Assembly: GCA_028872915.1 (NCBI GenBank)
Contig: JAGWNY010000019.1
Span: forward strand, 1-58,609
Source of the DNA: Verrucomicrobiota bacterium
Lineage (GTDB): Bacteria > Verrucomicrobiota > Verrucomicrobiia > Limisphaerales > UBA11358
Length of the DNA stretch: 58,609 nucleotides
Reading direction: 5' to 3'
Positions 9,345 to 18,729 of this stretch are shown here, in pieces. Position 1 is the first letter of the stretch. Every line of letters starts with the position of its first letter. The translations under genes were made by a program, and so were the position numbers. The notes beneath the pieces are model-generated. The model was given only the letters and a program-made list of their open reading frames with translations, ran no database searches and was not told the DNA's origin.

Positions 9345-12341
9345 TTAATTTCCATGATGCCAGGGATAGATGAAGAAAACTTTTGTTCCGCCGCCGGCGG
9401 GATTTTCGATTCGAAATTTGCCGCCGATGGCTTCCATTCGCTGCCGCATATTGCCCAAACCGTCGGCGCCGGAGTGGGGCTGTATGCCGTTGCAACCGCG
9501 GCCGTTGTCCTGGACGGTGAGGACGAGGGAACCGTTGGTGACGTTGGCGGCGATCCGGACCTCGCTGGCGTCGGCGTGGCGGACGATGTTATTGAGGGCT
9601 TCCTTGGCGGCGAGAAACAGATTATGCCGGGCTTCGGCGGAAATGGAGCGCTCCGGGGATTGTGCGGGCAGGTCGAGGCGGCAACGAATGCCCGCGGAGT
9701 CAAGAAATTCGACGGCGTATTCGCCGATGTAATTGACGAGATGCGGCAGATTGTCGTTGCCAGGGTTGACGGCCCAGACGGTTTCGTCGAGGGATTTTAT
9801 GACTTTGCGGGCGCCATCAAGGCTTTGATGGACGTGGCGGCCGGCCTTTGCGGGGGTGACGAGGTGGCGCAGGGCAAGCTCAAGCTGGAGGGTGATTTGG
9901 GTGAGGGTACCGCCCAATTGATCGTGAATGTCGCGGGCAATGCGGGAGCGCTCATTATTGAGAACGGCCAGTTGTTCCAGGCGCCGGACTTTGGTTTGGA
10001 GCCTCCGAAAGGAGATGTAACGGGCGCCGGCAAACACGAGCGCGGTGAACAAGGCCAGGGACGCCGCTCGAAACCACCACGTTTGCCAGAAGAACGGGGC
10101 CACGGAAAATGCAATGCCCGCGTCGGCCTTGCTCCAGGGTCCGTCGCCGTTTCGTCCACGCACTTGGAAGAGGTATTGTCCGGCTGCCAGGCGCGGATAG
10201 ATGGCTGATCGCAGGGCGCCGGCGTCAATCCATTGATCGTCGAGGTTTTTGAGACGATATTGGAACGCGAGATTTTCGGGCGCGCGCAGGCACAATGCCG
10301 TGAAATCAAATTGCAGGCGATGATGGCCCGGCGGCAGGCGCAGCCGGAGGCCGGCTTTTTGGAGGTTCATGCCTTTTATTACGGGGAGGACGCTGCCGTA
10401 AGCGGCGGCCATGACGTCATCCACGGAAACGCGCTCGAGGAGGACCGGGGGTGGGCGCGGGTTTTCGGGCAATCGCGCGGGATCAACAACGGCCAAGCCC
10501 AAGCTCATTGGAAACCAGAGCTTGCCGTCGCTGGCGCGCCAGGAGTTTGGGCAATCATCAAAATTGGCCTGCAAGCCGGCGAAACCCTCGCTAACGCCAT
10601 AGTGAAGGGATTGAACGGAGTATCCAGGGTGGTCCATGGCGGTGTCCAGAGCGTGTTGGCGGACCTTGAAAATGCCGCGATTGCCGCCGAACCAGAGCCA
10701 ACCGTAGCGGTCGGGGGCGATTTGGGAGATATAATCGTCATACAAGCCCCGGGCGGAGGTGATTTTGGAGAGTTGGCCGTCTTTCAAGCGGCCAAGCCCC
10801 CAGCCGGCGTAGCCGATCCAGAGACTGCCGTCGGGCGTCGCACAAAGTGTGCGGATGGAATTGCTGGCGTCGAGTTGCGGACTTTCATTCATGATAATGT
10901 TATTGGAAATTCGCAGGAGGAGACCTTTTGTGGAGCCGGCCCAGACAACGCCTTTGGAATCCCGCGCGAGGGCGCGAATGAACCCGGAATTGGGCGGGAG
11001 GTTGAGTTCATGGAATTGGCCACCGCGCAATCGTTGCAAAGCAGGGGGGTCATTACCACCAATCCACAAGTCGCCATTTGCATCGGCAAGGAGGGCGTGG
11101 ATTTTGCGACTTTTCAATCCGTTGCTTATGCGCCAGGCGGTGAATTGGCCGTGATCCAGGCGAAGGAGACTGGAATTGGCGGTGCCAATCCAAATTGCGC
11201 CGTCAGGGCCGCAGGTGACACACGAGGCCGACCCGCCGGGCCAGTTGCTGGCGAGGGAAATGGTGGTCCAAATGCCGTTGCTGCGACAAACAAGGGAGCC
11301 GTTTTGGGCGACGGCCCAGAGGGTTCCATTGGCATCCTGGCAGACCGATGACAGGGATTCGTTGTTTGCGAGCGTGATGGCGCGAGGTTCGATCCGGTCG
11401 AGGCCGCCGCCCGCGGTTCCGGCCCAGATATCGCCTTCGTTGTCCTGCATCAATGCAAGGATGTCGCGATGGGAGACGGGCATTTCTTCGAAATGCCCGT
11501 TGCGAAAGCGGAACAAACCGCTGCTGGAGGCGCCAATCCAGACGCCGCCTTCGCTGTCCTCAAGGAGCGCCGTGGGATGATCCGATGAAGTGGCGGACGG
11601 ATATTTGGCGATCTCGACCGGCTGGCGGCCGCCGGTGAGCCTGAAAAGCGTGGAGCCGGCGCAAATCCACAATCCGCCCTGGCTGGATGGAGCGAGCCGG
11701 ATGACGGTGGTCTGGCTGCCCAGATGGAGGAGAGCGGCGAAGCGGCCATGTTGAAAGCGGCCGACGTTTCCGCCCTTGGCAAACCACAATTGTCCATTGC
11801 GGTCGAGGGCGAGAGAGCAGGGCGAATATCCCGGCAAGCCGCCCGCCGCCCGGTAAATACGGGAATGGCCTTTCTTCAATCGCAAGACGGTCCCTCCGCG
11901 ATAAACGACCCAAAGGGCATGATTTTTGTCTTCCAGCATTTGTTCAACGATGTCGCTTGGCAGATGATTGGTGAACGTGCGGATGACGCCGGCCCTGGCA
12001 TAAATGACGGGGCCATAATCCATTGCGAACCACAAACCGCCGTCCGGGTCGCCCAACACCGCGCTTGTGCGCTGGCGTGTTCCGGGCGCGAAGGTTTCCC
12101 TGGGGATTTTGTCAAAGCGGCTGCCGTCGAAGCGCACGACACCCGTTGGGGTGGCGATCCACAAGAAGCCATCGGCAGTTTGCGCGATGCCTGTGACCTT
12201 GTTGTTTGGGAGGCCCTGGTCGGATTGCCAGACGTGGATAAACCATTTTGAATCCGTCGAAACGATTGCGGCGGAAGACGATAAAACCAGGAGGAATGCC
12301 GACACAATGCCGGCTGCGGCGCTATTCTTCGACTGGGTCAC
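9345..12341 (-). CDS. Sensor histidine kinase with periplasmic beta-propeller (HisKA_3 type)
   Basis: About 998 residues from a GTG start. A signal-like segment is followed by a large ligand-sensing propeller (about 30-640) made of repeats such as DGFLWIATPTGVVRF and EGGVWIGASSSGLFRF. Then come a Y_Y_Y-type beta-sandwich (about 680-760) and one membrane helix (about 770-790). The cytoplasmic kinase core has H806 in RIARDIHDQLGG (HisKA_3), the N-box near KEALNNIVRHA (from 913) and the G1 box DNGRG (945-949). In the family this architecture often senses polysaccharide breakdown products, but the ligand here is unknown. The HisKA_3 core fits a LuxR-type partner, which is the next gene. The start is uncertain because a strong promoter ends 7 bases before the GTG; an in-frame GTG 12 codons later is an alternative. 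Confidence 0.93.
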   Translation of the reverse strand: MTQSKNSAAAGIVSAFLLVLSSSAAIVSTDSKWFIHVWQSDQGLPNNKVTGIAQTADGFLWIATPTGVVRFDGSRFDKIPRETFAPGTRQRTSAVLGDPDGGLWFAMDYGPVIYARAGVIRTFTNHLPSDIVEQMLEDKNHALWVVYRGGTVLRLKKGHSRIYRAAGGLPGYSPCSLALDRNGQLWFAKGGNVGRFQHGRFAALLHLGSQTTVIRLAPSSQGGLWICAGSTLFRLTGGRQPVEIAKYPSATSSDHPTALLEDSEGGVWIGASSSGLFRFRNGHFEEMPVSHRDILALMQDNEGDIWAGTAGGGLDRIEPRAITLANNESLSSVCQDANGTLWAVAQNGSLVCRSNGIWTTISLASNWPGGSASCVTCGPDGAIWIGTANSSLLRLDHGQFTAWRISNGLKSRKIHALLADANGDLWIGGNDPPALQRLRGGQFHELNLPPNSGFIRALARDSKGVVWAGSTKGLLLRISNNIIMNESPQLDASNSIRTLCATPDGSLWIGYAGWGLGRLKDGQLSKITSARGLYDDYISQIAPDRYGWLWFGGNRGIFKVRQHALDTAMDHPGYSVQSLHYGVSEGFAGLQANFDDCPNSWRASDGKLWFPMSLGLAVVDPARLPENPRPPPVLLERVSVDDVMAAAYGSVLPVIKGMNLQKAGLRLRLPPGHHRLQFDFTALCLRAPENLAFQYRLKNLDDQWIDAGALRSAIYPRLAAGQYLFQVRGRNGDGPWSKADAGIAFSVAPFFWQTWWFRAASLALFTALVFAGARYISFRRLQTKVRRLEQLAVLNNERSRIARDIHDQLGGTLTQITLQLELALRHLVTPAKAGRHVHQSLDGARKVIKSLDETVWAVNPGNDNLPHLVNYIGEYAVEFLDSAGIRCRLDLPAQSPERSISAEARHNLFLAAKEALNNIVRHADASEVRIAANVTNGSLVLTVQDNGRGCNGIQPHSGADGLGNMRQRMEAIGGKFRIENPAGGGTKVFFIYPWHHGN

Positions 12342-12636
12342 TGATTAAATTATAGCCTTTTCGGAGGCGGGCGGCAAGCTCCGGGCAACGGGCCAACTTT
12401 GCACGATGCAAGTCGCTGTTGTGGTGGGAGAGCTTTTTGCAATGGGGAGCGGGGGCAGGAGATGGAAATCGCAGGCATTTTATCGGGGCGATTCCGGCAT
12501 TATTTTCGCCGCGAGACCGAAATTCGTCCGGCACCTGGGAGACATGAATTTGACCTCCGCGTCCCGCGCGCCCGGGGACGTCGGCAGTTCCCATCGTCAG
12601 GCTTGAATTGGGAGCCGCAGTGTTTAGGCTGAATGA
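12342..12636. other. Divergent promoter region between the kinase and lolC genes
   Basis: No gene is apparent in these 295 bases. The kinase promoter occupies the left edge. I see no convincing -35/-10 pair or strong ribosome-binding site for lolC. Confidence 0.5.
12349..12377 (-). promoter_or_regulatory. Sigma-70-type promoter of the histidine kinase operon
   Basis: On the minus strand: -35 TTGCCG, exactly 17 bases, then a consensus TATAAT, 7 bases before the GTG start. A start site at the usual distance would fall on or next to the GTG, giving a leaderless or nearly leaderless transcript. Confidence 0.6.
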
Positions 12637-13908
12637 ATGTCGAAACTTCCGTTTGAGTTGCTGCTGGCATTGCGGTATCTGCGGCCCAAGCGGACGTTCG
12701 TTTCCATCATCACGCTCATCTCCATCGCCGGCGTCGCGCTCGGGGTGGCGGTGCTGATCATTGTCATTAGTGTGATGAGCGGATTTGACCGCGATTTGCG
12801 GCAGAAGATCATCGGTTTCAACGCGCACCTGAGGATCACTGTGCCGGATTCCACGATGGCCGATTACGGGAGGCTCATGAGCATTGTTTCATCGAACCGG
12901 GAGGTTCGGGGAGTGGCGCCATACGTCCTGGGACCGGTGCTCGTGCAAACTGAGCCGGCCAACACCAACGCGCAGGACGTACGCGAAGCGGCGCCCTTCG
13001 TTCGCGGGGTTGACGCGCGGCATGAAGCGGACGTGAGCGTGCTGCCATCGAGCATCATTGACGGTACGTTTGATTTGAGCGGCGATAGCGTGATTGTGGG
13101 CAGTGATTTCGCCCGTCAACTGGACTTGAACGTGGGCGACCGCCTGGAAATTTATTCGCCGGCGGACCTCGAACGCATGCGCCGCCAGCGCGGCAGCGAG
13201 GCCGTGCTGCCAAACGATTACACCGTCACCGGCATCTTTGACGTGGGCTATTACGATTTCGACGCGGACGTGATCGTCACGTCCCTCGAAAACGCGCAGG
13301 ATCTTTTCAACCTGGACGATCGCGTGCATGGACTCATGGTCATGCTGCGGGATCCGTACCAGGCGGACGCGGCGCGAGATGCGTTGATGAAGACACTGGG
13401 GGCGCGTTATTCGATCGCGACGTGGATGGAGGAGAACCACACGATTTTGAGCGCGCTGGCGGTGGAAAAGAACATGATGTTTTATCTGCTTTTCTTCATC
13501 GTGCTGGTGGCGGCGTTGTGCATACTGAGCGCGCAAATCACGTTCGTGGTGCAAAAGACGCGCGAGATAGGAATGCTCAAAGCGATTGGGGCGACGAATC
13601 TGCAAATCTCCGGCATTTTCCTGAGCCAAAGCGCGATCATCGGCATTTTGGGCGTGTTGGCCGGGTTTGGGTTGGGCATTGCGGCGGTGGCGTATCGAAA
13701 CGAATTTCTCGAATTCATGCGGCGCGCGACTGGGTGGCAATTGTTTCCAGCGTCCATTTATCAGTTTGCCCAATTGCCCGCGGTATTGGACGCGCACGAC
13801 ATCGGCTTGATCTGCGGTTGTTCATTTGTGATCTGCATTCTGGGGGGGGTGCTGCCGGCGATGCGGGCGGGCCGGTTAAAACCGGTGGAGGCATTGCGTT
13901 ATGAATGA
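12637..13908 (+). CDS. lolC: Lipoprotein-releasing ABC transporter permease, LolC/LolE family
   Basis: 423 residues, close to the family's usual 400-415. The first membrane helix (about 20-48) follows a cytoplasmic start with FELLLALRYLRPKRTF. A periplasmic MacB-like domain spans about 50-270, and three more helices lie near 281-303, 325-352 and 389-407. TREIGMLKAIGAT (about 308-320) is the coupling segment typical of FtsX-like permeases. With the LolD-type ATPase it would extract lipoproteins from the inner membrane for transfer to the outer membrane. A single permease gene is present, as in bacteria with a LolF-like homodimeric or undetermined arrangement. Its last 8 bases overlap the next gene, indicating translational coupling. 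Confidence 0.92.
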   Translation: MSKLPFELLLALRYLRPKRTFVSIITLISIAGVALGVAVLIIVISVMSGFDRDLRQKIIGFNAHLRITVPDSTMADYGRLMSIVSSNREVRGVAPYVLGPVLVQTEPANTNAQDVREAAPFVRGVDARHEADVSVLPSSIIDGTFDLSGDSVIVGSDFARQLDLNVGDRLEIYSPADLERMRRQRGSEAVLPNDYTVTGIFDVGYYDFDADVIVTSLENAQDLFNLDDRVHGLMVMLRDPYQADAARDALMKTLGARYSIATWMEENHTILSALAVEKNMMFYLLFFIVLVAALCILSAQITFVVQKTREIGMLKAIGATNLQISGIFLSQSAIIGILGVLAGFGLGIAAVAYRNEFLEFMRRATGWQLFPASIYQFAQLPAVLDAHDIGLICGCSFVICILGGVLPAMRAGRLKPVEALRYE

Positions 13909-14575
13909 CACCCTACTGCTGGCGCGGGGGTTGGCGAAACGTTATTCCATGGGCAAACGCGACCTGGAAGTGCTGCGTGGCGTGGATATTGACATTGCGG
14001 CGGGAGAATTTGCGGCGCTGGCGGGCGCGTCCGGGGCGGGCAAGAGCACGCTTCTGCATCTTATTGGCGGACTGGATTCGCCGGACGGGGGTGACATTTT
14101 TTACCGCGGCGAAAATCTGGCCCATTTTTCGGAAAAACGCCTGACTCATTTCCGCAACCGTCGCGTGGGTTTTGTGTTCCAGGCGTATCATCTGCTGCCT
14201 GAACTGACGGCGTTGGAAAACACCTGCCTGCCGGCGCGGGTGGCCAGGATGTCGGCGGCTGAAGCGCAAAGGCGCGGGCGCGAATTGCTGGAACGGGTGG
14301 GGCTGGGCGGCCGCATGGAGCATCGGCCATCCGAACTGTCGGGCGGCGAGCAGCAGCGGGTGGCCATTGCACGCGCGCTCATTGCCGGCCCGGAATTACT
14401 GCTGGCCGATGAACCCACCGGAAATTTGGATTCCCGGACCGGCGGCGACATCATCCAGTTGCTCGAAACGCTCTGCGCGGAGACAAACATGGCGCTCGTG
14501 ATCGCCACGCATGACGCGCGCGTGGCGGCTCACGCGCGCCGGGTGGTTGAACTTGCGGACGGCAAAATCGCATAA
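13901..14575 (+). CDS. lolD: Lipoprotein-releasing ABC transporter ATPase LolD
   Basis: 224 residues, the usual size for LolD. Walker A is GASGAGKST at 42-50, the Q-loop lies in [16 protein letters not shown], the signature is LSGGEQQR, Walker B is [12 protein letters not shown] and the switch His is in ATHD. It pairs with the overlapping permease gene. MacB-type exporters have a similar ATPase, but the separate short ATPase and LolC-type permease favour Lol. A candidate terminator follows 22 bases downstream. Confidence 0.95.
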   Translation: MNDTLLLARGLAKRYSMGKRDLEVLRGVDIDIAAGEFAALAGASGAGKSTLLHLIGGLDSPDGGDIFYRGENLAHFSEKRLTHFRNRRVGFVFQAYHLLPELTALENTCLPARVARMSAAEAQRRGRELLERVGLGGRMEHRPSELSGGEQQRVAIARALIAGPELLLADEPTGNLDSRTGGDIIQLLETLCAETNMALVIATHDARVAAHARRVVELADGKIA

Positions 14576-14597
14576 AATCGTGGCAACCCATCCCGCA

Positions 14598-14627
14598 GGA
14601 GACGGGGCAACGAGTCTCCGACTTTTT
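14598..14627 (+). terminator. Candidate Rho-independent terminator after lolD
   Basis: GGAGAC and GTCTCC form a 6-bp stem around a 10-base loop, followed three bases later by TTTTT. The upstream 15-mer GTGGCAACCCATCCC recurs at 57190. Confidence 0.55.
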
Positions 14628-14740
14628 CCGCAGCCACCCTGTTGATCCTGTCTTTGCGCCGCGCGTGAGCCTGTCTTCACCGATTCTGAACACAAATTTC
14701 GAGCACCTTTCCGGTCTTTATCCATGTTTCGCGCGTGGCA

Positions 14741-14918
14741 AGAGCGGTATCAGAAATACTGCAGCCATGCGGTTGGAAGAAGGGAGCAGCGGTTCTTTTG
14801 GGTTTTGGCTTCGTTTTCGCCCGGTTACAGGCCGCTTTGGGCATGCTCCCTCGCCCGGCCTCGCCAAAACCCAAAATTCCTCGCTGCCGCACGGCTACAT
14901 TATTTCTTCAACCGCTCT
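14741..14918 (+). repeat. MITE-like fold-back element, family A copy 3 (complete)
   Basis: 178 bp, near identical to copy 1. The 32-base ends are imperfect inverted repeats matching at 26 positions, from AGAGCGGTATCAGAAAT to ATTTCTTCAACCGCTCT. The internal arms TTTTGGGTTTTGGC and GCCAAAACCCAAAA pair. Its open frame reads on into the rhomboid gene and would add a false N-terminal extension. Confidence 0.9.
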
Positions 14919-15032
14919 AAAAAACAGGCCCCTTTGCCTTCTCCGCGCCTCGGTGGTGAAATTCGCCGTCGGCGGTTGAATTCGCGCCGTTCAGGGGTTA
15001 TTTTTTTCGACGTGCTTGAGGATCGGGATTAC

Positions 15033-15863
15033 ATGCGGGAGCCCTCGTACAACGAGTTTCGCCTCTCGCTGACGGCCTGGCTGTTAATTGTCAATGGCGT
15101 CGTTTACGCGGTGCAATGCATCGCGAGCGGCAGCCTGTGGCCTTCGATTGCCAATGAGGGCGCGTTCGCCTTGAGCCTGGAAGGATTGACGCACGGCTTC
15201 ATCTGGCAATTGTTGACGTTCCAGTTCATGCACGCCAGCCCGTGGCACATCCTGTTCAACGCGATTGCGATATACTTTTTTGGGCGACCGGTGGAAACGG
15301 CCTTCGGCGGGCGGCGGTTTTTGACGCTTTATTTATGCAGCGGCGTGATTGGCGGGCTGGTGCAAGTGCTCTGCGCGTGGCTTTCGCCGGATGCCTTCGG
15401 CGGCGCGGTGGTCGGGGCTTCGGCGGGCGGCGCCGGCCTGGTGGCGGCGTTTGCGCTGCTGCATTGGACGCAGCGGTTCACGCTGTTCCTCTATTTCGTG
15501 CCGGTGCCCATGACGGGGCGCACGCTGTTTTGGGGCCTGCTTGTCCTTGCAGCGGGCGGAATGGCCTTTCGGATTCCGAACATTGCCAATGCCGCGCATC
15601 TGGGCGGCGTCCTGGCCGGCTTGGCCTGCACGCGGCATTACCTTCGCGGAAGCTGGCTCCCGGCAGGGTTCCCCCTGCCCCACCGGCGCCCCTGGTTTCG
15701 GCTCTCATCGAAAAAAGCCGACGCCGATCTCTCTGGCGACGATTTCGTCCAACAGGAAGTGGACCCGATTCTTGAAAAAATCTCCGCCCAGGGCATTCAC
15801 AGCCTGACCGCCAGCGAACGCGAAATCCTGGAAAAAGCCCGGGCCAAAATGACTGGAAAATAG
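15033..15863 (+). CDS. Rhomboid-family intramembrane serine protease
   Basis: 276 residues with six or so hydrophobic helices. Rhomboid motifs are present: H72 and N76 in the HxxxN segment WHILFNAIA, the catalytic Ser S130 in GASAG, and the His partner H189 in NAAHLGG. The protein would cleave transmembrane helices of unknown substrates. The start at MREPSYNEF is chosen because the open frame upstream, about 103 codons, is translated MITE sequence and leader. The C-terminal tail after residue 205 is cytoplasmic-type, charged and poorly conserved. The 114 bases between the MITE and this start show no clear promoter. Confidence 0.88.
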   Translation: MREPSYNEFRLSLTAWLLIVNGVVYAVQCIASGSLWPSIANEGAFALSLEGLTHGFIWQLLTFQFMHASPWHILFNAIAIYFFGRPVETAFGGRRFLTLYLCSGVIGGLVQVLCAWLSPDAFGGAVVGASAGGAGLVAAFALLHWTQRFTLFLYFVPVPMTGRTLFWGLLVLAAGGMAFRIPNIANAAHLGGVLAGLACTRHYLRGSWLPAGFPLPHRRPWFRLSSKKADADLSGDDFVQQEVDPILEKISAQGIHSLTASEREILEKARAKMTGK

Positions 15864-15907
15864 GGCCACATTTTTGTTGCCAGGGCGGTATTTCCAATTT
15901 AGGTTAA

Positions 15908-15931
15908 TTCGATAATTCGTCATTTAACGAA
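15908..15931. promoter_or_regulatory. Imperfect palindrome abutting arsR, candidate ArsR operator
   Basis: TTCGATAATTCG followed by TCATTTAACGAA forms an imperfect 24-bp palindrome (16 of 24 positions symmetric) ending at the base before the arsR start codon. ArsR repressors usually bind AT-rich dyads in their own promoter; the assignment is inferred. Confidence 0.4.
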
Positions 15932-16294
15932 ATGATCAGGTTCCTGGCCATCACGCGCGCGCTGGCGGACGCCCACCGGGTGCGCATCCTGCTGGCGCTG
16001 CGGCGCGGCGAACTGTGCGTCTGCCAGATCGGCGCATTGTTCGCCTTTGCGCCATCCACCATCTCCAAGCACCTTTCGATTCTGCATCACGCCGGGTTGA
16101 TACAGTCGCGCAAGACCGAGCGATGGGTTTATTACCGTTTGGCCGGCAAACCGGCATCGGGCATCGTTCGCGAGGCGATTGATTGGGTGCATCAGTCGCT
16201 CGGAAGAACGGATGAGGCGGCCGCCGACGCCAAAACGTTGAAGAAAATTCTGGCGGCCGATCCGGCGGAAATCCGGCGCCGTCAGCGGTGTTGA
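15932..16294 (+). CDS. arsR: ArsR/SmtB-family arsenite-responsive repressor
   Basis: 120 residues. It has a winged helix with the metalloid-binding box ELCVC (C29, C31) and the recognition helix APSTISKHLSILHHAGLI. The classic ArsR derepression mechanism is arsenite binding at these cysteines, releasing the operator. It is the first gene of arsR-arsM-acr3-arsC; the next start is 7 bases downstream. An extra C-terminal Cys closes the protein (RRQRC). Confidence 0.95.
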   Translation: MIRFLAITRALADAHRVRILLALRRGELCVCQIGALFAFAPSTISKHLSILHHAGLIQSRKTERWVYYRLAGKPASGIVREAIDWVHQSLGRTDEAAADAKTLKKILAADPAEIRRRQRC

Positions 16295-16301
16295 AAAGTT
16301 T

Positions 16302-17192
16302 ATGAGCACAAAAATGTCGGGTCCAATTCATGCCGTCCGCGACAAGGTGCGCGAAGGTTACGCGAGGATTGCCGAGGAAACCTGCGCGGGTTCCCGCGGG
16401 CCTGGTGTTTCCTGCCGTGGTTCCACGGCGCAAGAGGCGGATACGCTGGCGCGCGATCTGGGTTACTCTGTCGAGGAACTGAAAGCCCTGCCCGAAGGCG
16501 CGAATATGGGGTTATCCTGCGGCAATCCGGCCGCGCTGGCGGGGTTGAAGGCCGGTGAAGTCGCGCTTGATCTCGGCAGCGGCGGCGGGTTTGACGTTTT
16601 CATCGCCGGGAGGAAAGTCGGCGCGACCGGCCGCGCCATCGGCGTGGATATGACGGCGGAAATGCTGGGCAAGGCGCGGCGGAACGCGGAAAGTTACCGC
16701 CAACAGACCGGGTTGGACAACGTGGAGTTTCGGCTGGGTGAAATTGAACATTTGCCCGTGGCGGACAACAGCGTGGATGTGATCATCTCAAATTGCGTCA
16801 TCAATTTGTCGCCGGACAAGCGGCAGGTCTGGCGCGAAATGACTCGCGTGCTGAAACCCGGCGGGCGGGTTGCGGTATCGGACATTGTGTTGTTGAAACC
16901 GCTGCCGCCGGAGATATTGAAAATGGTGGAGGCGCTTATCGGCTGCGTGGCCGGGGCGGTGCTGGCAAGCGACACGGAACGGATGGCGCGTGAAGCGGGT
17001 TTGATGGATGTCAAGCTCACGCCCAAGCCCGGCTACGCGGAGGCGATGTCCGACTGGGAAGATCCCCTTTACCGAAGGATCATCGAGCATTTGCCGCCGG
17101 GGACGAAGCCGGCTGATTATATCACCAGCCTCGAAGTACAGGCGCAAAAGCCGGGCGGGGAATGCCGGGGAACAAGCCGCGGCCAGTCATGA
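16302..17192 (+). CDS. arsM: Arsenite S-adenosylmethionine methyltransferase ArsM
   Basis: 296 residues of class I methyltransferase fold. The SAM-binding loop is ALDLGSGGGFD (about 88-98). The three Cys expected to bind As(III) are present: C73 in GLSCGNPAAL, C165 in ISNCVINLSP and C215 in GCVAGA. It converts arsenite to methylated, partly volatile arsenicals. It is read as part of the ars operon and its stop overlaps the next start as ATGA. Confidence 0.96.
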   Translation: MSTKMSGPIHAVRDKVREGYARIAEETCAGSRGPGVSCRGSTAQEADTLARDLGYSVEELKALPEGANMGLSCGNPAALAGLKAGEVALDLGSGGGFDVFIAGRKVGATGRAIGVDMTAEMLGKARRNAESYRQQTGLDNVEFRLGEIEHLPVADNSVDVIISNCVINLSPDKRQVWREMTRVLKPGGRVAVSDIVLLKPLPPEILKMVEALIGCVAGAVLASDTERMAREAGLMDVKLTPKPGYAEAMSDWEDPLYRRIIEHLPPGTKPADYITSLEVQAQKPGGECRGTSRGQS

Positions 17193-18286
17193 GCGATACG
17201 GTGTCCAGCCCCAAGCGCCTGGCGTTTTTCGAGCGTTATCTCTCGCTTTGGGTTTTTCTGTGCATGGTGGCGGGAGTTGTCGTGGGCAAAGTGCTGCCCG
17301 GATTGACGGCCGCGTTGAGCCGGATACAATTCGGGCAAGGCTCGCAAGTGAACATTCCCATTGGTGTTTTGCTCTGGCTGATGATTTATCCGATGATGCT
17401 AAAAGTGGATTTCAGCGCGATCGGCGGCATTGCCCGGAAACCGAAGGGACTGGCGGTCACATTGTTTGTCAACTGGCTGGTGAAACCGTTCAGCATGGCG
17501 TTGCTGGCGTGGCTGTTCATGCGGCACGTTTTCGCGGCTTGGATTGACCCGGAGACGGCCAAAAATTACGCGGCCGGTCTCATCATCCTCGCCGCGGCGC
17601 CCTGCACGGCAATGGTGTTCGTCTGGTCCTATCTGACGGATGGCGACCCGGCTTATACGCTCGTCCAGGTAGCCGTCAACGACCTCATCATGCTCGTGGC
17701 CTTTGCGCCAATCGTCATGTTTCTCTGCGGCGTGGCGCATGTTATAGTTCCGGCGAAGGTCCTGGTGACATCCGTCATCGTGTTCATTGTCATTCCGCTG
17801 GCGGCCGGCTGGGTGACGCGGACGGCGCTGATCAAGTCGCGCGGCAAGGATTGGTTCGACGGGAAATTTTTGCCGAAATTTCATCCGATGATGATTGGCG
17901 CCCTGCTGCTGACACTGGTATTGATTTTCGCATTTCAATCGAAGAACCTGACCGCGCACTGGCCCGCGGTCCTGATGCTGGCCGCGCCGATTATCGTGCA
18001 GGTGTATTTCAATTCGGGCCTCACCTATCTGCTCATGCGCCGATTTCGGCTGCCCCACAACGTGGCGGCGCCCGGCTCGCTCATCGGCGCGAGCAATTTC
18101 TTTGAACTGGCGGTGGCGGTGGCCATCACCCTGTTCGGCGCCGCGTCCCCCGCCGCCCTGGCGACGGTCGTGGGCGTGCTCGTGGAAGTGCCGGTCATGC
18201 TCTCGGTGTGCCGGTTCTGCAATGAATCGCGCGGCTGGTATGGAATGAATTATGAAGAAAAAGGTCCTGTTTGTTTGCATTCATAA
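17189..18286 (+). CDS. acr3: Arsenite efflux transporter Acr3
   Basis: 365 residues with about ten hydrophobic helices, typical of the Acr3/BART family. The conserved Cys is C139 in [15 protein letters not shown], and the conserved Glu lies in [17 protein letters not shown]. It exports arsenite across the inner membrane using the proton gradient. I chose the ATG at 17189, which overlaps the arsM stop as ATGA, over one nine codons upstream. The last 35 bases overlap arsC in another frame. Confidence 0.95.
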   Translation: MSDTVSSPKRLAFFERYLSLWVFLCMVAGVVVGKVLPGLTAALSRIQFGQGSQVNIPIGVLLWLMIYPMMLKVDFSAIGGIARKPKGLAVTLFVNWLVKPFSMALLAWLFMRHVFAAWIDPETAKNYAAGLIILAAAPCTAMVFVWSYLTDGDPAYTLVQVAVNDLIMLVAFAPIVMFLCGVAHVIVPAKVLVTSVIVFIVIPLAAGWVTRTALIKSRGKDWFDGKFLPKFHPMMIGALLLTLVLIFAFQSKNLTAHWPAVLMLAAPIIVQVYFNSGLTYLLMRRFRLPHNVAAPGSLIGASNFFELAVAVAITLFGAASPAALATVVGVLVEVPVMLSVCRFCNESRGWYGMNYEEKGPVCLHS

Positions 18287-18695
18287 CAGCGCCCGCAGCC
18301 AGATGGCGCAGGCGTTCCTCAACCAAATCCGCGGCGACGCGTTTGAGGCCGACAGCGCCGGCCTGGAGCCGGGCCGGCTCAATCCATTCGTGGTGGAGGC
18401 CATGCGCGAAATCGGGATTGATATTTCGGGCAACGGCACAAAGTCGGTGTTTGACGTTTTTAAATCCGGCAAAATGTTTGCCTACGTCATCGCCGTTTGC
18501 GACGAAGCGGCTGGCGAGCGCTGCCCGATTTTTCCCGGCGTGACCACGCGGTTGCACTGGAGTTTTCCCGACCCATCGGCCATTACGGGAAGCCGGGATG
18601 AAAAATTGGCCCGCACGCGGGAAATCCGCGACAGCATCAAGGGGCGCATTGAGGCCTGGTGCGTCGAAGTTTGCGGGCAAAAGGCCAAAGGCTGA
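18252..18695 (+). CDS. arsC: Arsenate reductase ArsC, low-molecular-weight phosphatase type
   Basis: 147 residues. The phosphatase loop C9-IHNSA-R15-S, the redox cysteines C83 and C91 ([11 protein letters not shown]) and D107 in FPDPSA match the thioredoxin-coupled ArsC of the Staphylococcus pI258 type. It reduces arsenate to arsenite, which Acr3 exports and ArsM methylates. Translation likely couples to acr3, given the 35-base overlap. Confidence 0.96.
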   Translation: MKKKVLFVCIHNSARSQMAQAFLNQIRGDAFEADSAGLEPGRLNPFVVEAMREIGIDISGNGTKSVFDVFKSGKMFAYVIAVCDEAAGERCPIFPGVTTRLHWSFPDPSAITGSRDEKLARTREIRDSIKGRIEAWCVEVCGQKAKG

Positions 18696-18729
18696 CCGCC
18701 AATGGAAAAAATGGCCGCGCCCGCCTTCG

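Noticed and set aside
8394-10208. 604-codon open frame on the plus strand
   Set aside because: It lies antisense to the response regulator and histidine kinase genes, whose domains are clear. It has no recognisable motif, and its Gly/Ala-rich composition is that of a codon-bias shadow.
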